A stretch of DNA of 64,000 bases from NCBI GenBank assembly GCA_033063855.1, contig CP093829.1:4784243-4848242 (forward strand), in the 5' to 3' direction. Positions 55,022 to 64,000 of this stretch are shown piece after piece. Positions within the stretch are counted from its first letter, which is position 1, and every line of letters starts with the position of its first letter. This stretch comes from Smittia aterrima (Eukaryota > Arthropoda > Insecta > Diptera > Chironomidae). A model generated the notes under the pieces. That model ran no database searches and was not told the origin of the DNA. It saw only the letters and a list, made by a program, of their open reading frames with translations. The position numbers and the translations under genes are program-made.

Positions 55022-55387
55022 AAATAAATTTTTACAACAAAACCTACAATGTCAAGTTTGAATTTCAAAGTGTTAAACAACAAAATTGAGTTCTCCGAAA
55101 AAGATTTGTTCACAACAATTTTTATATTTTAACAAAAGTTTTACTAACCAATACTTTTAGGGAAGTTAGATTGCGCTGTCGTTCTTACTTTAGCTCATTT
55201 ATTTATATGTTCAGATGTTTTTCATGTCAAGTTTGTATGTTCACAACAGTTTTTATTTTTGGAAACATTCTCTGCCAAAAATATCTTCACAAAAAATATG
55301 AGCTTCCGTTTTATTTCTTGTCTTCATTATTCCCTATATAAACTGAAATAATAAAAGTTGCAAGTTAGTGTGAACTTTTAGTTTGAA

Positions 55388-56159
55388 ATGGAATTTTCTA
55401 AGGTTTTCGATTTTAAACCAATTTTTTTCATCGTTTTGGTATTTTGGATTAAACTGGTAAAACGAAATCTCGCGATGATTTTAAAAGTTAGTTTCAAAAA
55501 ACTAATTACAGGTTTGCTCAGATAATTATTCCTACGATTACAATTATGGCCAGGAAGATCCAACATATGACTACGAATATTCGTATAGCTACGCTTATTC
55601 ATATAACTACGATTATGCTCCATCGACCGACTATGATTATAGTTATGATTACGGAGATGATACCGAGCAGTGCGAATATTTGAAATCGAACATGATCCAA
55701 AAATTGAGTGACTGTTGTTTTTATCCAAAGTTAAGTATTTCATTTGATATAGCGATGGATTGCTTCGAAAGATGCGCTGAAATTGAGGATCCTATTGCCA
55801 TGAGTTGCTGCTCTACGACTTGTTGTTTTGACAATTCGGGAATGATGGAATATTATAAAGACGGCAATGGAGTTGCAATAGAACTAAAAAGAGTGAACGC
55901 GAGTGGCATTGTGGAAGGGTATTCACATTATGTTGACTATGACGAGACTTGGGTTTCTATGTTAACTGAAATTGTTCCAAAATGTATCGATCAATATTCT
56001 ACACTTGGTGGGGAAACAGATTGCGCCACGATTCCTGAGTCTCTTTATGCTGTTCTCGATTGCATTGTCAAAGAAAATTATATGAAGTGTCCTTATTGGA
56101 ATGAAAACGATGACCCCAAGTGTGAATACAATCGTCAGTTCGTCGATAAGTGTATATAG
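55388..56159 (+). CDS. OBP-like gene O (238 aa)
   Basis: Exons 55388-55456 and 55512-56159; TATATAAA at 55335-55342; donor GTAAAA, the only GTA donor in the array. The repeat segment YNYGQEDPTYDYEYSYSYAYSYNYDYAPSTDYDYSYDYG is shared with copy I. The domain carries YPKLSISFDIAMDCFERCAEIEDPIAMSCCSTTCCFDNSG and ELKRVNASGIVEG. The stop directly follows DKCI. It shows the intact sequence of the site where the foldback element entered copy I (GNGVAIEL). Confidence 0.82.
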
Positions 56160-57066
56160 CGTAATATTGAGATAAGAGTAGCTTTTTGAATAGAATGAAC
56201 TGTAGTACTTAGCTTTGTAGAATTTTTGTACATTTGGTTTCTTTAGTTGTGAAAGCCAATACTCAAGAATGTGATAGATATTACAGAGAAGTACGATGAT
56301 TTGGAGCATTGATAAAAACATGAAGAAAAACACTAAAATACATTTATGAAGTTACTAAATTGGATGAAGTACAATACAAACTTTTTGCGATCCACAGAAA
56401 CGTAGGCAAATTGTCTCTTGTATCACATTCTGTTATGACAACCGCTTCAATCCCGATGAGGAAACCTTTTTTTTTTCAGAAATCGAAGTTACATGAGAAG
56501 GAACGTGTCTCCACAAGGATGTTTCATATTTCACTTTTCAAGAGAGAACTCTTTGAATAACTGAAATTCCTTTAGCGTGTTCAATTCGAACTTCAGATCT
56601 ACTGCATTGAAAGCAGGATTCTACGAGTCACATGAATTCTACCACTCGATTATACCAGTCTGGAACGCGGTTAAGACGAATGAATAGTTTTGGGCTTCGT
56701 AATTGGATCTATCGTTCAACGATCGATAAAAGAATGATTGCATGATGAAGTGCATTGAACTATAGAACGAATATCTCACCGAAGATGACAATGAAGTTGC
56801 TATTGAAGCAACAGAAATCAACGAGGACGTCTTCGCCCAATTTTATTTGCGTAAAGACATTAACTGGCATCAAGACGAGAATCCCAACTCTTGAGTGCAT
56901 AAAAAAGTGTTGTAAAAAGAAATAGATTATTGAAACATTCTTTCCAATGTTTCTCAACGTCGCTCCCATTAGCAAAAAATAACTTCACAAGCTTTTCGTT
57001 TCAAGTTAAAACCTTTATAAACTGAAAAATTAAAAGTTCTCAGTTAGTTTAACTTTTTTATTCGAA
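56160..57066. pseudogene. Relic-rich spacer before gene P
   Basis: Bases 56160-56640 are a duplicate of the flank after copy I (49579-49980). Bases 56670-56840 duplicate the relic before gene E and include EDDNEVAIEATEINEDVFA, an OBP-domain fragment with no start or splice signals. TATAAA at 57016-57021 and CTCAGTTAG further on form the promoter of gene P. Confidence 0.65.
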
Positions 57067-57900
57067 ATGAAATCTTTAAAAGTTCTTCCATTTAAAAAGA
57101 TGTTGGTCATCCTTCTGACATTTTGGATTAGTCTGGTTGAGTCAAGTTTCATATTTTTTTTTTGAAATATTTTAAAAAGTTTTGAGTTCCAGGTTCGATC
57201 CGATGACTATTCGTACGATTACTCATATGACAATCAATATTCCGCTGGCAACGATTATTCGTACGATTATGATAATTCTTATGACTATGGCACTTCGTAT
57301 GACTATGGCTCTTCGTATAACTATGATTATGCACCTTCGGACGACTATAATTACGACTACGGCTATGATTATGGAGACAATGCCGAAGAATGTGAATATT
57401 TGAAAGCAAACCAAAATTCAGAAATGAGTTCGTGTTGCAAATACCCGGACCTAGCTATAAATGAAGACAGTTTTATGGATTGCGTCTTAACGTGCACGGG
57501 ATTGAAGGACGAAGTCTTATATTGCTGTTGTTTGACCTGCTGTATTGAAAGTATGGGTTTAATAACATTCACGAGAGACGAAAGTGGACAGGCTATTGAA
57601 ACATCTGGAATTGAGGCGACTGCTTTAATCACAGCGTTTGCCCAAACCGTTGACTTTGACGATGCTTGGGTTTCTGTCTTAACTGAAAGTTCATCAAAAT
57701 GTATCGATCAACACTTCAAACTCGGCGGAGAAGCAGATTGCGAAATCATTCCTGTTGCGCTCTTCACTGTTGTCGATTGCATGTACAACGAAAATTTTCT
57801 GAAGTGTCCTTATTGGAATCCAAACGACGACTCCAAGTGTGAAAACAATCGTCAGTTCACAGAAAAGTGTATTAAATTGGATTACGATTATTATTTTTAA
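57067..57900 (+). CDS. OBP-like gene P (258 aa)
   Basis: Exons 57067-57135 and 57193-57900. Signal exon MKSLKVLPFKKMLV is of the E type. The repeat segment has NDYSYDYDNSYDYGTSYDYGSSYNYDY, with one more GxSYDYG unit than E. The domain (CEYLKANQNSEMSSCC) has an extra Cys in LYCCCLTCCIESMG and ends CIKLDYDYYF, giving Tyr-rich ends on both sides. Confidence 0.82.
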
Positions 57901-58116
57901 GATTTGTTTATTAGAATAGTCGGCTAAGTTACCCGGGGATAACACTTTTTTTTTTGAAATATTCGTTCAGTTGAATTTATTTAAACATTCAATCCAATGT
58001 TTCTCAATGTCGTTCACATTAGCAAAAAATAATTTTGCAAACTTTTTGTTTCAAGTTAAAACCTATATAAACTGAAATAATAAAAGTTCAAAGTTAGTTC
58101 AATTTCTTGATTTGAA

Positions 58117-58916
58117 ATGGAATCTTTAAAAGTTCTTCCATTTGAAAAAGTTTTGTTCATCCTTCTGACACTTTGGATTAGTCTGGTTGATTCAAGTTTC
58201 ATTATTTATTTTTTTTAAATCTTTTAAAAAATTTTGAGTTCCAGGTTCGATCCGATGACTATTCGTACGATTATTCATATGACAATGAATATTCAGCTGG
58301 CAACGATTATTCATACGATTATGATAATTCGTATGACTATGGCTCTTCGTATAACTACGATTATGCACCTTCGTACGAGTATGACTACAGTTATGATTAT
58401 GGAGACAATGCCGAGCAGTGTGAATATTTGAAAGCAAACCAAAATTCAGATGTGACTTCGTGTTGCAAATACCCGGACCTAACTTTAAGTGAAGACAGTT
58501 ATATTGATTGCTTCATGATGTGCATGGGATTGGAGGGCGACGAGGTCCAATATTGCTGTAGTTTGACTTGCTGCTTTGAAAGCATGGGATTATTAACATT
58601 CACGAGAGACGAAAGTGGACAGGCTATTGAAACATCTGGAATTGAGGCGGATGTTTTAATCACAGCGTTTGCCCAGTCCGTTGACTTTGACGATGCTTGG
58701 GTTCCCGTCATAACTGAAAGTGCGAATAAATGCATCGATCAATATTTCAAACTCGGTGGGGAAGCAGATTGCGAAATTATTCCTCTTGCGCTCTACACTG
58801 TTGCCGATTGCATGTTCAATGAAAATTTTCTGAAGTGTCCTTATTGGAATCCAAACGACGACTCCAAGTGTGAAAACAATCGTCAGTTCTCAGAAAAGTG
58901 TTATAAAGTGGAATAG
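58117..58916 (+). CDS. OBP-like gene Q (246 aa)
   Basis: Exons 58117-58185 and 58245-58916; TATATAAA at 58064-58071. Signal exon MESLKVLPFEKVLF. The repeat segment is of the E/P type ending APSYEYDYSYDYG. The domain has VTSCCKYPDLTLSEDSYIDC, FMMCMGLEGDEVQYCC and TCCFESMG, and ends KCYKVE like E. It is the last intact copy of the array. Confidence 0.82.
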
Positions 58917-59168
58917 CTTGGTTCGAACTGGAATAGTTCTGACAACGATTATTTTGCACTTTTTAATTTGGTCTGAGTTTTTACAAAAATAAACTTCGCA
59001 ACATGCAAGAGCTTCCGTTATCATTTTATTCTTTTGCTATTTCGATTTCAATTATTATTTTATTTCCTAAATTAACAGAAATATTTAATATTTTTAGCTA
59101 GAAAGTTTTAGCTTTTAGGAAAAGTTTCTCATTTGAATTTTTTTTTTCGAAAGGATGCTCTTTTAAAT

Positions 59169-59278
59169 GTTCTCGATTGCATCTCCAAAGAAATTTCCCT
59201 AATTTCAATCCAGGTGGCAATTCAAAGTGTGAATTTAATCACCAGTACGCGATGATCTGCATGGAACCATTAAAATAG
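59169..59278 (+). pseudogene. OBP-like 3'-end relic marking the array edge
   Basis: VLDCISKE, then a gap, then NFNPGGNSKCEFNHQYA and MICMEPLK with TAG at 59276-59278. It matches 43170-43292 but lacks the short KLP stretch. A degenerate promoter or exon-1 remnant (GAAAGTTTTAGCTTTTAGGAAAAG) lies at about 59100-59125. Confidence 0.7.
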
Positions 59279-61905
59279 TTCAACGTTAAAATATTTGTCG
59301 GAACATTTGTTGAGTTAAAACAAAAGTAAATTTCAAAACCTTCCGTAGAAGTTTTGTGTTTTTTATATTTTAAAATTAAATCAACTTTAGAACTTTTAAT
59401 AAATTCAGCAGTTTCCGCTAAACTTCTTCGTTTGTGTCAACTTATTCGCTTCAATTCCAATTGCGGTTCCACGCATTTGAATCGCAACTTTTTGCATTAC
59501 TATTTATTCGCAAAGTCGTTTCAAGCAAGATTCAATTTTAATTGATAGTGCGCGTCGTGCTTTACAGCTTTGCATTTCTCTTTCTCATTCGAGGCTAAAG
59601 TTAAAAGTTATTTTCATGATCGTTTCGTCGAATCAAACGACTAAAAATACCAAAAATCATTTAATTTAATAATAAATTGTTTCTAGCGCGGCCCATTAAA
59701 ATCGTTTTGGCTCCAGCATTTTCGTTTTCTTTCACTTCTTTCGCTAGACTCCGGGACCGAGCCTCATAACAGGTATTTCTACGATCAACGACGCTCAACA
59801 ATAATCAGCACATGTTACCCTGAGAAATAACAAAAACTTTCCGATCAACATCTAAGCACAACGACGAAGTAAATAACAACAATTTTTTCCTTCTCTTGAG
59901 ACATACTCGAGCTTCGATGTAAAGCGCGTTTAATAGACGATTGTGACTGGAAGATAATGCCGGCGTGCGAGAGCACTTTTTGCTTGAAATCCCCTCGAAA
60001 TGATTATGAAAATTACAATTCATGTGAAGCGAATCAATTAATTTATTAAAGCAAAAGAAATAGACGAAAAGGCAAAGCAGATTGCCGCATATGAGTAAGG
60101 CTCGTTCCAGTTTCGAGATAATTTTTACAGGTGTGGTGCTCAGTGTTTTTGCTCCAGTCGACAGGTTGGTTAACGGCTTAAGGTCTGGTCTGTGCATTAC
60201 AAGCGAATAAGATCAAACGAAGGAGATTTCTTAGTTTGTCGTGCAAATTCAAGATTTTTCTAATCAGCAAAGTCTCAGTATATCCTGAAAGCTTAGTTCT
60301 AGACGAGTTTGACAGCTTTGCTTAGCTCAATTGTCACACACGCGATGATTATCATCGCTCTTTAATAAATCTCCAACATGTTAGTGGTTTAGACATTTAG
60401 ACCACCAGCGAGTGGCCTTCACTCTCAGTCGAGTCATGTGCCATCAAGGAATTTCAATTTCTTCTTTTTTCAAAGTCAACATTTAGCGCCATCACCCACA
60501 GCGCGCGCTTCCAACTGTTTCAATAGTGAGAAGCAAATTGGGAGGAAATTGCGAGCAAATTTGATTGAGTCGCTCAGTAGTTTAAATGATAAATTGTTGT
60601 TCAAGCTTTGTAAATGCAAAATTCAATTGCTGTCGATGTTAAACAGATTTTTTGGGCTGAGTCAAAGGTCAATCATCTCAATGCTGAACAGTTTTCTATT
60701 TCCCCGAAGTCATTTCGTTTGCTACTGGCCACGACAAATAATTGGAAAGAGAATCAAAGTCCTTCGCCTTTAGCTCCAATTTAAATTGATATTCAATCGA
60801 AACGGAATTAGCAACTAATTAAATATTCTCTTTATTACAATTGTGAGATATTTGAAAAAGAAAAAGAATCGTGATCGAGTTAAGTGCCCGTCTGAGCCAA
60901 TCTCTGATTTCATTTAGATTTCACCTACAAGAGATTTATTTACAAAAGCGAGGTTTACGGTAGTGATACGCGTTCTGTCCAAGACACGTTCCATTAAGTT
61001 GAATTAATTTGTTTGCGGAAGCATTTTCATTATCGAGCCTATTTCTTGTTCGATAGATCACAAGTGAGTCGTGTTTGTTGAATCCCTGTAGGTCGCACGA
61101 AAATGTGATTAATTGTGATTAACGTTTTACGCGCGACTTCACATTCCTCCTGGCGTACTTGCTCTTTGCGGTGAACCGGTGAATGAGTCACATTGTTAAG
61201 CACTTGATGTGATTTACTAACGAAATTTATTTTTATGGAGTAACTTTGAGTGCGCGCCTAAGATTTTTGTTTCAAGTCCAATCGAGGAGAGAAAACATCG
61301 CAAAGGTCAGCCACTTCCAATTGAGATTTCTCGTACACTTTGTACCATTCAAAATGCAAATAAATCATAAATCTTTCTGTTGAGCCGCGCGACAACAGAG
61401 ATTGATTACGCCACAGATAATAAATCAATGCTAACAATCGATATTTGTTTTAAAGAGCTCATGATCGCCGAGATATATGAAACAATGCTTTTAAGAACCC
61501 ACTCAAGACTTCCAGATCAGTCACGATTCCGTCTCGGGCTCAGTTCCATTTACTACAGTTTTATAAATCGTCGAAGCTGACTAAGTTTAGATTTATTGAT
61601 TTTTGGGATCGGACGATGTTACGAAACTGGTTGCAAACATTTCAATTATTTTCTGAAATATTCGAAGAACTAACAACAGTAGAACATTTCTCGGTAGTTC
61701 AGCAACCTGTTTGCTACGAGAACTTGTCGGCAATTAATCATTCTCTGCTAACAAATCAATTAACTTCAGTTTGTATTTTCCAATTTTAATATCTTGTGAG
61801 CATTTCATTGCGTGACACTTTTTTCAATCTTGTGCGCTATCGGCTATCGTGAGATCACAGCATTCAAAAGCTAAGCTGCTGACTAGAGACTTCCTCGTCT
61901 TTGAC
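59279..61905. other. Non-coding stretch after the OBP-like array
   Basis: About 2.6 kb with no supported gene. The minus-strand frame at 59805-60197 (130 codons) has one hydrophobic run but no signal, motif or splice partner. The plus-strand frames at 60438-60773 and 61380-61580 are basic and low in content. The 3'UTR of the minus-strand glycosyltransferase is probably just below 61906. Confidence 0.4.
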
Positions 61906-62970
61906 TCAAGTGTCAACCAGAATGTGAGTAAAGAGAGGATTCTTGCTGACAGCCACTTCGTGGTAAACTAACGAGTTGAGACCGTCGTTGTCAAAACGAA
62001 GGAATCCATTCTTAAGATACCGAACTCTATCGGGATTTGGTGATTCTTTGGAGTGCTTGAGCATTGTGTATTGAGCGTACATTGGATGGAATCGTATAAT
62101 TTTGTATTTCTTGTTTACTAATCGTGCGTAGAGATCGTCGTCCTCGCCGCCCCAGCCTTGAAACACATTCGAGAATCCATTGATGTGAACGAAAGTCTCG
62201 GCTGGCATCGCAATCGCTCCGCCGAACAAACCGTAGTAAGGCAAATTAAAGCGAAACGTATCTAAGCTTGAGCTCATGTGTCTTGGTTGATGTGTGCAGG
62301 CGTAAATGTTTCCCAAGTTGAGAGGCATCAAATCGATGTCTTGCATGATAAGGCAAGGGAAATTTTCTTTCAACGCGTACTGGAAATAGAAAATGTTTAA
62401 GATGAGGAAGTCAAGTATTGAGTCTCTCTCACCTTTGCACCAATGTTAAATAACTTTGCTCGATTGAAAGGCTTCTCATCTTTCTGCTCCACGATAAAAA
62501 TTTTGTAGTGCAAGCTCTGCTTTCGAAGGAAGTTATGAATGTAATTCATAAATTGGTTTAATTGACTGATTCGATCTCTATAAGGAACAATGATGGCTGT
62601 TGAAAAGCTGGGATTGCATTCCTCCGGCCAGAACTCTCCTCCACTTCGAATTTCAGCTTTGTTTATCACGTCGCTCGTCGTGAATGGTTTCTTATAAAAG
62701 AAATGATTTTCTTCAAGTAATTCGGTGTAATCCTAGAAAGAGAAATAATGACAATCCTTTGCCTTGCACTGACAAATCTCTACTTACACATTGAATGCCT
62801 CTATCTTTAAAAACTGAAATATTTTTTGATGTTTTCTTTATCAAGTTCTCAAAAATCTCATCGCCATTCAAGTTTTCGTAATAGAACATGGCAAATCTAT
62901 GCGGCGACACTAAATACAAGAACAGAGCAATGTTCACAAGAATCCGATAATTAATATTTGGAAGTTTCAT
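61906..62970 (-). CDS. Beta-1,4-galactosyltransferase / GalNAc-transferase family protein (318 aa)
   Basis: Minus-strand exons 62788-62970, 62433-62732 and 61906-62379 join in phase 0 (GTAAGT and GTGAGA donors; CTAG and CCAG acceptors) to 318 residues. It is a type II Golgi enzyme: short N-terminus, one helix at about residues 9-23 and a brief stem. Catalytic-domain motifs in order are TAIIVPYRDR, FIVEQ, FNRAKLFNIG, the metal-binding QDIDLMPLN (DxD), QPRHMSSSLDTFRFNLPYYGLFGG, GFSNVFQGWGGEDDDLY, and TMLKHSK. The GWGGEDDD form excludes the B4GALT7 branch (GWGLEDD); insect homologues with this form mostly transfer GalNAc (bre-4/B4GALNACT type), so donor specificity is uncertain. It would add Gal or GalNAc to GlcNAc-ended glycans. 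The stem is short for the family, but the domain is complete. Confidence 0.94.
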
Positions 62971-63256
62971 TGCTCCTGATTGAAATTCAATCGAACAAAA
63001 ACAATTTTCTCAACCGGTCCTTCGGCAGTTTCGGACACTTTTGCCTTAGGCCAAAATATTTCCTAGATGTGGCAAGGTAATCATCAAATATATGAGAACA
63101 GCTCAACAATTGCTCATCTAGTTGAATTGCAATCTATGCTTAACTGGCCGAAAATTTTGAATTCAACGATTTTTTTTATTCGATTTTGAAATAATTCATT
63201 TACAAATCGCTGGGATGTCTTCATCTACAATAGAATTCAGTCAGGAGATACCTCTT

Positions 63257-64000
63257 CTACCATGTAAGTCGAATGACGTGATCAGTCTTTTGCTTTGCTG
63301 ATTTGATGAAACCCAGGAATTGTAGTTCAGTGACTAAGCGAGTGAAGCGAGCTCTGAAAGGAGAAATTTTAAGTTAATGAGATCAAATTGATTTTGAGGA
63401 TCTTACTGTGTTTCTGGACTAATTTCTTCATCATCTTCGTTTGATGAGGTGACCGTCGAAAAAGCTTGAAGCCAGTCAAAGAGATTAATGAATTTATTGC
63501 TCTCGAGATGAAGTTTGTAGCCAATTGAGGTGTCAGGGAAAGATTTCGGAATGATTTGATCGGTCTCTGTTTGAATGCAGCACGAGCAATGAAGACTTCG
63601 ATGTGGATTGTTAAGAGCGCTGTGCATGACTCCCCGCGGTGCTCCAAGAATCTGATCTCGAACTGATTTGTAGTCGTCAAACAAGAAGAATTCGTTGAAT
63701 GCAGGAGCTGCTTCAATTGGCCGAAGATTCTTTATGAGAAATTTCTTCAAGTAATCCAAACATTCGATGATACGTTGCTCGAATTCGTTGACCTGATGAG
63801 ACTGTTTCTGCATTGAGTTGTTTTTCAATGATTCCATTAGCGCTTGACGATCATTGAAGCCTTTCCCGATCTCAGACTTCGACTGAGGAGAATCTTGAAC
63901 TGTCACAATTTTCATTCCAGATTCAGAAATCAATTTGTAACAATCCTGGAGTTTGCTCAAGTCTTTCTTCAAGTCTTCGTCCAAATATTTTTGTAGAATT
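63257..64000 (-). CDS. Origin recognition complex subunit 3, C-terminal part (runs off the window)
   Basis: Minus-strand exons 63407-64000 (continuing beyond the window) and 63257-63353 join through GTAAGA/CAG. The readable ~229 residues end in LTW and stop. The C-terminal Orc3 winged-helix region is recognised by VRDQILGAPRGVMHSALNNP, a CSCC segment, PDTSIGYKLHLESNKFINLFDWLQAF and ARFTRLVTELQFLGFIK. Orc3 is part of the six-subunit complex that marks replication origins in the nucleus and is latheo in Drosophila. The N-terminal AAA+-like part lies upstream, outside the window. The stop lies 286 bases before the ATG of the glycosyltransferase, on the same strand. Confidence 0.94.

Noticed and set aside
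44007..58431. Repeated open frames beginning MSSRFDPMTIRTIIHM over the Tyr-repeat segment of many OBP-like copies, and His/Asn-rich minus-strand frames there
   Set aside because: They are alternative-frame shadows of the YDY codon repeats (TAT/GAT), start in the intron, and are out of frame with the Cys domain.
59805..60197. 130-codon minus-strand frame with a hydrophobic run
   Set aside because: No signal peptide at the start, no motif, and no supporting promoter or splice sites.

Overview
The window looks like nuclear DNA of an insect, most likely a nematoceran fly. The evidence is an AT-rich background with many introns of about 50-70 bp, arthropod initiator motifs (TCAGT), intact eukaryotic gene structures, and a protein family resembling Plus-C odorant-binding proteins, a class best known from Diptera. 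A midge (Chironomidae) is my guess, but the sequence alone does not prove the family.

Layout. (1) 1-16.2 kb: a tandem array of eight intact leucine-rich-repeat (LRR) genes plus one deletion relic, all on the + strand. Each encodes a signal peptide, 11-15 LRRs of about 24 residues with cysteine caps, and in most copies a Thr-rich stalk and GPI-type hydrophobic tail. Each CDS is a single exon behind a short 5'UTR intron whose acceptor lies one base before the ATG. A repeat rich in GTCCGTCTGTCTG and its complement is shared between intergenic parts of the array. (2) 16.2-33.1 kb: mostly non-coding, with two small multi-exon genes assembled here by hand: a four-helix MARVEL-like membrane protein (25.1-25.8 kb, +) and a secreted VPV/His-rich cuticle-type protein (27.9-28.4 kb, -). 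(3) 33.1-35.8 kb: a complete Na+/K+-ATPase beta subunit gene (nrv2-like, four coding exons). (4) 39.2-59.3 kb: a second tandem array, on the + strand, with 14 intact two-exon genes, one copy broken by a foldback transposon, two decayed copies and several 3'-end or exon-1 relics. The proteins have a signal peptide in exon 1, then a Tyr/Asp-rich segment built of SYDYDYG- and APSNDYNYDY-like units, then a domain of about 15 cysteines that resembles Plus-C OBPs. (5) 61.9-64.0 kb, - strand: a complete beta-1,4-galactosyltransferase/GalNAc-transferase gene, and the 3' end of Orc3 running off the window.

Interpretation. Conserved single-copy genes (Na,K-ATPase beta, B4GalT-type enzyme, Orc3) are interspersed with two unrelated, rapidly turning-over arrays of secreted or surface proteins. 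Both arrays show birth-and-death evolution: near-identical recent duplicates, loss of whole LRR blocks, nonsense and splice-site mutations, a transposon insertion, and multi-gene block duplications. The most unusual object is the OBP-like family with an acidic, tyrosine-repeat N-terminal segment. Its composition suggests tyrosine sulfation or oxidative cross-linking; this is inference and no function is established here.
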